From Alphaproteobacteria bacterium (lineage in GTDB: Bacteria > Pseudomonadota > Alphaproteobacteria > Sphingomonadales > Sphingomonadaceae), in the NCBI GenBank assembly GCA_030426245.1, contig JAUHYZ010000014.1, forward strand, positions 1 to 55,058: a stretch of DNA of 55,058 nucleotides. Direction: 5' to 3'. Below are positions 1 through 6,402 of the stretch, piece by piece. Below the pieces are notes generated by a model that ran no database searches, was not told the origin of the DNA, and saw nothing but the letters and a program-made list of their open reading frames with translations. Every line of letters begins with the position of its first letter. Position 1 is the first letter of the stretch. The translations under genes were made by a program, and so were the position numbers.

Positions 1-271
1 ACGCGAATGGATGCGCTCTTGCGTCGTTAACGAAGCGGGAAAAGCAAGAAGTTGCGCACGCGTCAAGCGAGTGCAACAATCTGTCGCGAATCTGCAACAG
101 AGTGTGGCTAGAGTGCACGACTCGTTTGCGGTGCTGTGATTCGGGCTTCGCCCGGCCCGTTCGCGCCCCCATTTTCCCCCTGTTCGCCAGCGTCTGAGAC
201 GCTATGAGGCGCCAGCAAACACGCCGTTTCGGCGACTTTTCAAGCCGGCACAAGGGGGCCCGCGCGCAGCC

Positions 272-1195
272 ATGAATGCCAGACCTGAAAAGCCGCAAGC
301 GCCCCGGCCGCGCGCCCAGAGACCGGTGCGCCCGCGTGAATTGCAGGACTCACTTAACCACTATCTTTATCACCCATTGGCTTGGCAGCTGGCGCGGCTG
401 CTGGCCAAAACCCCCGTCACGCCGAACATGGTTTCGATTGCCGGCGGATTGATGGTGGTCGCGGCCGGTATCGCCTACGCCCAGCCGGGATCGCTGACCT
501 ACCCGCTCAGCGCGGCGCTCGGCATGGCGCTGCATATGGGCTGGCACGTGGTTGACGGGGCGGACGGCGATCTCGCCCGGATCACCGGCAAGGCCAGCCC
601 CATCGGCGAAATGGTGGACGGGATCTGCGACTATGCCAGCCATATCGTACTCTATTTCATTCTCGGCTGGCTGCTGCAGCTGCAGATCGGCTGGGTCAGC
701 TGGCCGATCATGGTCGCCGCCGGGCTCAGCCATATCGTGCAATCCAACCATGTGGAGGTGCAGCGCCGATCCTACCAATGGTGGGTCTATGGCCTGCCCT
801 GGCTGAAAACGACGCATGAGGACCAGGACGCGGCGACGCGGCGCGGCGGATTCGGCGCACTGGCCGCGGCCTATCTCAAGCTGGCGGCAGGGGTGACCCC
901 GCATAGCGAGGCGATCGACGCGGCGGTGGCGAAAGCGCAGGGCGAGCCCGAAAAGCTGGAGGCGATGCGCAGCGCGATCCGCGCGGAAATGCCGCCGCTG
1001 ATGCGAATCTGGAAATTCCTCGGCCCCAATCCGCGTGCGATCGTGCTGGGCCTATCCATGTTTGCCGGCAGCCCGATCTGGTATTTCTTCTATCAGGCCG
1101 TGGTGCTCAACATCCTGCTGGTGATTTCGGTGCGCGCGCATAATGCCGCCTGGCGCAGGCTCGTTGCATCGGGAACCGCAGAACTGGGGCAGTGA
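272..1195 (+). CDS. CDP-alcohol phosphatidyltransferase family protein
   Basis: This 307-residue membrane enzyme should move a phosphoalcohol from a CDP-linked donor to a second alcohol, as in phospholipid-headgroup or inositol-phosphate synthesis. The family signature D-G-x2-A-R-x8-G-x3-D-x3-D is complete: D98, G99, A102, R103, G112, D116 and D120. These acidic residues bind the metal and the CDP group in known members. Hydrophobic segments follow the motif at about 122-155 and again near 255-290. The first 25 residues are Pro/Arg rich and probably cytosolic. The start ATG has no strong ribosome site just before it. The acceptor cannot be told from sequence. Upstream (1-271) I see only small hairpins, including a 5-bp stem at 222-234 followed by a short T run. 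Confidence 0.85.
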   Translation: MNARPEKPQAPRPRAQRPVRPRELQDSLNHYLYHPLAWQLARLLAKTPVTPNMVSIAGGLMVVAAGIAYAQPGSLTYPLSAALGMALHMGWHVVDGADGDLARITGKASPIGEMVDGICDYASHIVLYFILGWLLQLQIGWVSWPIMVAAGLSHIVQSNHVEVQRRSYQWWVYGLPWLKTTHEDQDAATRRGGFGALAAAYLKLAAGVTPHSEAIDAAVAKAQGEPEKLEAMRSAIRAEMPPLMRIWKFLGPNPRAIVLGLSMFAGSPIWYFFYQAVVLNILLVISVRAHNAAWRRLVASGTAELGQ

Positions 1196-1259
1196 GGGGC
1201 CCGGCGAAGGGGGCGCAAGAGGGCTGGCGAGCTCGCCACAGTGGCGCTATCACCAGTCC

Positions 1260-2462
1260 ATGCTGACAGACTCCCTGCTTCAGGACGCACGCGCGATAGC
1301 CGACCGGATCGTATCGCTGCGCCGAGCGATCCATGCCGAACCCGAACTCGGCCTGGAAACGCCCAAGACCCGCGACAAGGTCCGCACCGAACTGGCCGAG
1401 CTGCCGCTCGAATGGGTGGAAGGGCCTTCCACCACCGGCACCGTCGCCACGCTGAAGGGCGCAAAGCCAGGGCCGACCGTATTGCTGCGCGGCGACATGG
1501 ACGCCTTGCCGATGCAGGAGGAAACCGGGCTCGATTTCGCCTCCACCCTGCCCGGCCGGATGCATGCCTGCGGGCATGACACGCACACCGCGATGCTGGC
1601 GGGCGCGGCGCGGATTCTGGCCGACAAGCAGGGCGAACTGGCAGGCGATGTCCGCTTCATGTTTCAGCCTGGCGAAGAAGGCTTCCATGGTGCGCGTTTC
1701 ATGCTGGAAGACGGGCTGCTGGCCGGCACGGACGGCAAACTGCCCGATGCCGCCTTCGCGCTCCACATCATGCCCAATGCGCCGCACGGCGTGATCGGCA
1801 GCCGCACCGGGCCGCTGCTCGCCGCGGCCGATATGGTGGAGATCTTGGTGAAGGGGCGCGGCGGTCATGCGTCCATGCCGCACGATACGCGCGATCCCGT
1901 GCCGGTGGCTTGCGAGATCGTGGGCGCGATCCAGACACTGGTCACGCGCCGGTTCAACGCGGCCGAAGCTGTCGTGATCACGATGACGCAGCTCGATGCG
2001 GGCAGCGCGCATAACATCATCCCCGACACGGCGGTTCTGAAAGGCACGATCCGCACCCTTTCGCCGGAAAACCGCAAGGCCGCTCAGGACGCGCTGCAGC
2101 AGCTCGCGCAGGGGATCGCGCAGGCCCACGACATGGAAGCGGAGCTGACCTTCGTCGAGGGCTTCCCGCCCACGATCAACGATGCCCGCGCCGTCGCCCT
2201 GGGGGAAACGGTGACGCAGGGCCTTGGCGGAACTTTCCTGCGCATGGAGCACCCGATCATGGGCGCGGAGGACTTCTCCTACGTGCTGCAGAAAATGCCG
2301 GGCGCGATGTATTTCCTGGGCGTGGCGCAGGAGGGCGAAGACTGGAGCCAGTGCTGCGGGCTGCATTCCAGCAAGATGATGGTGGACGAAGCCGTGCTGC
2401 CCTATGGTGCGGCTTTCCTGGCCGGCTGCGCCACGCGCTTCCTTTCCCGGGGCTGGGACTGA
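1260..2462 (+). CDS. M20 family metal-dependent amidohydrolase
   Basis: A 400-residue cytosolic zinc peptidase-like enzyme of the hippurate hydrolase / N-acyl-amino-acid amidohydrolase group, which cuts an amide bond to free an amino acid. Metal-binding motifs are visible: RGDMDALPM at 77-85, CGHDTH at 104-109 and GEEGFHGA at 138-145. The dimerisation-domain GGHASMP stretch and the C-terminal GAEDFSYV motif, which gives a further metal ligand, are also present. Length fits the family (about 390-430). The frame stays open upstream, but those residues are not family-like, so I chose the ATG at 1260. The gene follows the phosphatidyltransferase on the same strand. The natural substrate is unknown. 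Confidence 0.9.
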   Translation: MLTDSLLQDARAIADRIVSLRRAIHAEPELGLETPKTRDKVRTELAELPLEWVEGPSTTGTVATLKGAKPGPTVLLRGDMDALPMQEETGLDFASTLPGRMHACGHDTHTAMLAGAARILADKQGELAGDVRFMFQPGEEGFHGARFMLEDGLLAGTDGKLPDAAFALHIMPNAPHGVIGSRTGPLLAAADMVEILVKGRGGHASMPHDTRDPVPVACEIVGAIQTLVTRRFNAAEAVVITMTQLDAGSAHNIIPDTAVLKGTIRTLSPENRKAAQDALQQLAQGIAQAHDMEAELTFVEGFPPTINDARAVALGETVTQGLGGTFLRMEHPIMGAEDFSYVLQKMPGAMYFLGVAQEGEDWSQCCGLHSSKMMVDEAVLPYGAAFLAGCATRFLSRGWD

Positions 2463-2625
2463 CCGCCGTTCAGGTTTCAGCGGGAGCGGCGATCGCGCCC
2501 CAGGCTGCGGGCCAGCTGCCCTGTTCCCGAGGCCCCGGAACCTTTTCCCCGATTTCCAGCGCGGGCGCATATCGCTGCACACGCATTCGCTCTAATGTCG
2601 CGCCCTGGTCATTCTTCGGGGGCGC

Positions 2626-3351
2626 ATGATGAGAGCTAGGCAGATCAGGGATGCAATCCTGCAGCTATTCAACGAATTTCTGCATTACGTGTTCGTCGAC
2701 CTGTTCAAATCGAAGGCATTCATCGACTTCTACCTGCACGAATACCGCTCTTACGAGCAGTATCGCGAAGTCCAGATCTATCACAATATCCGCAAGATCA
2801 AGCGCGTCTGGGCCGATGCCGGCACGTTGGATGTGATGGCCGACCGGCTGGTCGATATGTTCGGAACCGGCGAAATAAAGGGGATCTGCCACGGATCGCG
2901 CAACGGCTTCGAGCAGAATCATCTCAATGCCCGCTCTTCCGGCTTCAAGGTCATCGGCACCGACATTTCGCCGACCGCGAACGATTACCCCGATTCCGTG
3001 GAATGGGACTTTCACGATGAGAATCCCGAATGGGCCGAAGCCTTCGATTTCGTCTATTCGAACTCGCTCGATCAGTCCTGGCAGCCACGCAAGGCGCTGG
3101 AAACCTGGTTCGGCCAGATCAAGCGCAACGGCGTTCTGGTAATCGAGCATAGCGACGAACAAAGCCCGGTAGCGGCCGGGGAAATGGACCCCTTCGGCGT
3201 CAGGCCGGTGGCGTTTCCCTATGTCATCGCCGACTGGTTCGGCCATCAGGTATCGATCTCGTTCCGCGAGTGCCACAAGGCCAATCTGAAGAAGAAGTCC
3301 TGGCTGTTCTTCATCAAGAAGCACGCTGACCACGTCACCGTTCTGAATTGA
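2626..3351 (+). CDS. SAM-dependent methyltransferase-like protein
   Basis: A 241-residue soluble protein. A Rossmann-type pattern is visible: ICHGSRNGFEQ at about 87-97 replaces the usual Gly-rich loop, VIGTDISPTA at about 107-116 looks like the acidic strand-2 motif, and DFVYSNSLDQS followed by NGVLVIEHS resembles the post-motif and strand-5 regions of class I methyltransferases. The Gly-rich SAM loop is atypical, so activity is unproven. The N-terminal 80 residues are rich in aromatic and charged residues and may bind a partner. Such proteins often sit in glycan or lipid loci, but no such neighbours occur here. The start ATG is the first of two adjacent Met codons. It is the last chromosomal gene before the island. 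Confidence 0.55.
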   Translation: MMRARQIRDAILQLFNEFLHYVFVDLFKSKAFIDFYLHEYRSYEQYREVQIYHNIRKIKRVWADAGTLDVMADRLVDMFGTGEIKGICHGSRNGFEQNHLNARSSGFKVIGTDISPTANDYPDSVEWDFHDENPEWAEAFDFVYSNSLDQSWQPRKALETWFGQIKRNGVLVIEHSDEQSPVAAGEMDPFGVRPVAFPYVIADWFGHQVSISFRECHKANLKKKSWLFFIKKHADHVTVLN

Positions 3352-3401
3352 CCGGGTGCAGGCGCGCTCAAGCAGCGCGAAGCGCGGTAGCGCAGACAAA
3401 C

Positions 3402-3420
3402 TGGCGCACTCGACAGGATT
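3402..3420 (-). repeat. Degenerate 19-bp copy of the tRNA-Arg 3' end
   Basis: This stretch matches the 3'-terminal 19 bases of the island tRNA-Arg(CCG), CCA included, at 18 of 19 positions (compare 3533-3551 and 18452-18470). The match stops abruptly after it. It sits 131 bp outside the left attachment repeat, in a non-coding stretch. It may be the scar of an earlier integration event or an old tandem duplication of the tRNA end; chance similarity is unlikely but not excluded. Confidence 0.5.
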
Positions 3421-3496
3421 GTCCTCCGCATTCGCTGCGGACGTCTCCGCGCCTGCTGGCGCTCCGACTCCGAACCGGGCTTCGTCTCCGCAGATA

Positions 3497-3537
3497 CGCC
3501 AAGGGGGAGGCCCTTGCTCAGGACCTCCCCCTTGGCG
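3497..3537 (-). terminator. Hairpin, probably the original tRNA-Arg terminator, now displaced
   Basis: A perfect 14-bp inverted repeat (3497-3510 and 3524-3537) with a 13-base loop. Its right arm overlaps the CCA end of the tRNA remnant. Before the island inserted, this hairpin would have followed directly behind the tRNA-Arg gene on the minus strand, so it is most simply the tRNA's own terminator or processing structure. No clear T run follows, so intrinsic termination is uncertain. The rest of 3352-3496 holds no gene. Confidence 0.5.
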
Positions 3538-3582
3538 CACCCGACAGGATTCGAACCTGTGACCTCTGCCTTCGGAGGGCAG
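3532..3582 (-). repeat. Left attachment repeat (attL): 3' part of tRNA-Arg
   Basis: These 51 bases are identical to 18451-18501. They hold the 3' 50 nucleotides of tRNA-Arg(CCG), with anticodon arm, T arm, acceptor 3' strand and CCA. The 5' part of the tRNA is missing and unrelated sequence follows at 3583. This is the displaced original tRNA tail left by site-specific integration. The island spans from here to 18501. Confidence 0.93.
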
Positions 3583-3674
3583 AAAACCAGCGTCTGGCGA
3601 AGTCCGGCCTGAGCACCATTCCTTCAGAATTGCTGGACTTTTGATCCGCATTGATCCAACAAAGTCACACTAAG

Positions 3675-3698
3675 TTTTCCATACTTTTTCCGTACGGA
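3675..3698 (+). promoter_or_regulatory. Candidate integrase arm site with palindrome, upstream of int
   Basis: A 12-bp perfect palindrome, TTCCGTACGGAA (3688-3699), lies 15 bases before the integrase start. The stretch 3675-3695 matches 18396-18416, just inside the other island end, at 16 of 21 positions in the same orientation. Paired sites at both ends are what arm-type integrase or excisionase sites look like. The palindrome could equally be an operator for the integrase gene. This is inference from position. Confidence 0.35.
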
Positions 3699-3714
3699 AT
3701 GAAGAGAGACCTAG

Positions 3715-4869
3715 TTGGACCTCAGCAAAGTTGGTGATCGCGAACGACTGAAGCCCCGGCGTGAGCCGTATTGGCAGCGCTTGCGCAACGGTTGCTTCCT
3801 CGGCCTTCGTCCGTCCAGGCGGGACGGTCCGGGAAGCTGGATTGCCAGAACCTATGACCCTGACACGTGCCGCTATCGCTTGAAGTCACTAGGTGACTTT
3901 GGTCAGCTTATCGCGCGCGACCGGTTCGCCGCAGCCAAGCAAGCAGCAGAGGCTTTTGCTGAGTTGATCGAAAGCGGCGGTCATGCTCGCGAGAAGATTG
4001 AGACCGTAGAGCAAGCCTGTCGTGCGTATGCGAAAGACAAGCCCGACGCCGAGGGGAGGTTCAAGCGCTTCGTCTATTCGGATCCGATCGCGCGGCAGAA
4101 GCTAGATCGCCTGCGCCGGCATCATCTTGAGGAATGGCGAAAGCGCCTTGCTGCAACGCCTGCACTGGTGAGCCGAAGCAAGAAGAAAGTGCCGAAGGAG
4201 CGAGAGCGTTCTCCAGCCTCGATCAATAGAGACATGGTGCCTCTACGTGCCGCTCTATTTCGCGTACTCGCACCCGGCACTCCTGCAACTGAGGCGGCCT
4301 GGCAAGAGGCACTCACGCCAATCAAGAACGCTGGCCGGCAGCGTACGTTGTATCTAGATCGCAACCAACGAAAGGCCCTGCTCAAGGTGATGGGGGAAGA
4401 GGCGGCACCGTTCATAAGAGCCTTATGTCTGCTTCCTCTCCGTCCCGGCGCTATGGCGAATCTATCGGCTGGGGACTTCGATAAACGGACCCGCGAATTG
4501 ACCATCGGCAAGGACAAAAGCGGACGCCCAAGGCGCTTGATTGCCCCTGAAGCAGCTGCGGACCTGTTAGCAAAGCAGGCCGAGGACAAACTTCCAGCCG
4601 CGCCGCTGTTTATGCGCCCTGGCGGTTCGCGTTGGACCAAGGAGAGTTGGAACTTGCCAATTGCTAAGGCCGCTGGCAACGCAGGATTGCCGAGCGGCAT
4701 TACGGCGTACACGCTCCGCCACTCTGTCTTGACGGACCTCGTCGACGGAGGCCTGCCTATCCTCACTGTTGCGCAAGTCAGCGATACGAGTGTCGAGATG
4801 ATCGAGCGTCACTACGGCCATCTGAACCGTGCTGCGGCCGAGCAAGCATTGGCTGAGCTCTCACTGTGA
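3715..4869 (+). CDS. Tyrosine recombinase (island integrase)
   Basis: A 384-residue site-specific recombinase that would insert and excise the island at the tRNA-Arg gene. In the C-terminal catalytic domain I see R243 (LPLRPGAM), K266 in the beta-hairpin (GKDKSGR), R335 in AYTLRHS, and the nucleophile Y367 (IERHYGHL). The first His of the usual HxxR box is Tyr332, a substitution met in some integrases of this type. The N-terminal 200 residues should hold the arm- and core-binding domains. The start is TTG, supported by an AGAGAG ribosome site about 8 bases upstream. The gene sits 132 bp from attL, at the end away from the intact tRNA, which is less usual than lying beside it. Confidence 0.93.
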   Translation: MDLSKVGDRERLKPRREPYWQRLRNGCFLGLRPSRRDGPGSWIARTYDPDTCRYRLKSLGDFGQLIARDRFAAAKQAAEAFAELIESGGHAREKIETVEQACRAYAKDKPDAEGRFKRFVYSDPIARQKLDRLRRHHLEEWRKRLAATPALVSRSKKKVPKERERSPASINRDMVPLRAALFRVLAPGTPATEAAWQEALTPIKNAGRQRTLYLDRNQRKALLKVMGEEAAPFIRALCLLPLRPGAMANLSAGDFDKRTRELTIGKDKSGRPRRLIAPEAAADLLAKQAEDKLPAAPLFMRPGGSRWTKESWNLPIAKAAGNAGLPSGITAYTLRHSVLTDLVDGGLPILTVAQVSDTSVEMIERHYGHLNRAAAEQALAELSL

Positions 4870-4921
4870 TCCCTGCAGGTAGAGCCAACACGTCACTCTT
4901 CACCCCCGTAGGGTTTGGCCA

Positions 4922-5602
4922 ATGCGAACTCCCCTGAAGAACTTAATGCCGCTCAGCGAGTATTTCGCATTGGCTATGGCCCACGGGCGATCTTTTGACG
5001 AGGCTGCAATGCAATTGTTGGCTGCATGCAAACTCCAGAGTTCGGTAGGCAAGATCGCTGCCGTTCGTCGCGTTTCAAAGCGCGAAGACGGATCAGCTCT
5101 CACTTGGACCGTGGTATCGGCGAGTCCCCATTTAGAGTACGTCCCGCATTCAGTTTGGTACTACTTCGAAGGAATCGACGCCGACGGCCAGTCTAGATGG
5201 ATCGATGATCCAAATGACCCGGAGGGCGCGGCGACAATAGATTGGCTCGCAGCTCACCTCTCGATCATCGACTGGTTTGTTGAGGAGAATCTAGACTACG
5301 GACAGCTGGAATACCTCCATCTCTGCTTGGAAGTGAACTTTGCTGAAGCCATCGCAAGAGGAGGTTCGTTGGAAGATGCCAACGAGTCGGTTGACGCCTC
5401 CGTCAATCACTTCACAGATATTGAACGCGAAAATTGGATCAAGTCGCGCGGGCGCACACCAGGTGGGGCCGATCAAGCGTATCGAGAGTTCCGCAGTCAT
5501 CCCAAATACGATGGCACAATCCAATCCGAGTTTCGAAAACAATGCACACGGATCTGGGGTCAAAATGTCGGCCGGCCGAAAATGCGTGAGAAAAAGGCGT
5601 GA
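4922..5602 (+). CDS. Hypothetical protein of the integration module
   Basis: I do not recognise this 226-residue protein. It is acidic and Trp-rich, with no signal peptide, membrane segment or known catalytic motif. It shows a helical middle (about 105-150) and a charged C-terminus ending in basic residues. It lies 52 bp after the integrase and 69 bp before the excisionase-like gene, in the same direction, so it probably belongs to the mobility module. Its base composition is more AT-rich than the chromosomal genes around the island, which agrees with transfer. The ribosome site before ATG 4922 is weak. Confidence 0.55.
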   Translation: MRTPLKNLMPLSEYFALAMAHGRSFDEAAMQLLAACKLQSSVGKIAAVRRVSKREDGSALTWTVVSASPHLEYVPHSVWYYFEGIDADGQSRWIDDPNDPEGAATIDWLAAHLSIIDWFVEENLDYGQLEYLHLCLEVNFAEAIARGGSLEDANESVDASVNHFTDIERENWIKSRGRTPGGADQAYREFRSHPKYDGTIQSEFRKQCTRIWGQNVGRPKMREKKA

Positions 5603-5671
5603 TCTCGTATTAGGGCCACTTCTTTCCCTGAATTAGTCCGCTTCAGACCTTAACAATCTGGAGCAGCATGA

Positions 5672-5890
5672 ATGTCTCAAGATCCAACCAAAGCCGCTAA
5701 GTTCAGCGGCGGAGAGGAGCGGCTGGCCTACCGTCCGACAGAGGCCGCCTCTGTTCTCGGACTTGGCCGCAACCGTATATTCGAACTCCTGCGCAGCGGA
5801 GAGCTGCGGAGCGTCAAATACGGTCGCACTCGGCTCATTCCGCGCACTGCAATCGAAGAGTTTCTGTCAGGCGGCCCTCAGGCCTCGTGA
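5672..5890 (+). CDS. Excisionase-family HTH DNA-binding protein
   Basis: A 72-residue protein that is essentially one winged helix-turn-helix of the excisionase/MerR-like class (HTH_17). The core runs from about residue 19 to 65: AYRPTEAASVLGLGRNRIF, then a wing with SVKYGRTRLIP and a closing AIEEFL helix. Proteins of this kind bend att DNA and tip recombinases toward excision, or act as small regulators. Closeness to the integrase favours an Xis role. The ATG is preceded by GGAG at good spacing. A G+C-rich hairpin follows the stop codon (5899-5941). Confidence 0.8.
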   Translation: MSQDPTKAAKFSGGEERLAYRPTEAASVLGLGRNRIFELLRSGELRSVKYGRTRLIPRTAIEEFLSGGPQAS

Positions 5891-5898
5891 ACCAAACT

Positions 5899-5941
5899 CG
5901 CCCGGCGATGCCGGGACTTCCTTGCCGGGCGGCTAAAGACA
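5899..5941 (+). terminator. G+C-rich hairpin after the excisionase-like gene
   Basis: An 8-bp inverted repeat (5899-5906 with 5934-5941) encloses a second, perfect 6-bp hairpin (5901-5906 with 5910-5915), so two alternative folds exist. It begins 8 bases after the stop codon and may close the int-xis transcript. There is no T run. The rest of the 5891-6402 gap shows no convincing gene on either strand. Confidence 0.3.
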
Positions 5942-6402
5942 CTGGCGGCGAGGTCGGAACAAGCCAAACCAGGGGGGTCCGATCCCATTGGCAAGCCCAG
6001 TCCGAAAGGTGGAGGGGTGATCGGCGGTGCGGAGACAAGCATCGTTAAGCAACCACCAAGTTTCCGGCTAGCTCCAGACCGGAAGCGTCCGAGAAAGCAT
6101 ACGGTCGGCTCCGACTGCCATGACTCAACGGACCGGACTGCCTCTGGTATTTGAGTGAAAGACGTCACTCGCCGCCAGGGGTAGTTGTCCTATGTCCATT
6201 CTGCACCGGTCTCACCAACTACCATCGACTATAGAACAAGGTGGATAGGTAGTACTGGGGCAGGGAGTGACCTTTCATTGCGGCCTGAACATTTCGTCTC
6301 TTTGTAAGATGGCAAAAAATCGGGCGCGAAAGTCTTCTTCATTTTTCTTCATTTCCGTCCGCATTGGTTGCCCAAAGCCCTGTTTCGCGGCAGGAAGCCC
6401 AG

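Noticed and set aside
1107..2582. Long minus-strand open frame antisense to the M20 amidohydrolase gene
   Set aside because: The high-G+C codon pattern of the plus-strand gene leaves the opposite frame free of stops. The translation is rich in His, Arg and Gly and has no family features.
3532..3582. A second functional tRNA-Arg gene
   Set aside because: The D arm, 5' acceptor strand and upstream part are missing, so it is only the displaced 3' tail.
2665..3651. Minus-strand open frame across the methyltransferase-like gene and the attL region
   Set aside because: It would translate through the tRNA fragment and its hairpin and has no recognisable protein features.
5891..6402. Possible small genes in the gap before hsdR
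   Set aside because: Short frames exist on both strands but lack ribosome sites and have odd composition. I see only the hairpin at 5899-5941.
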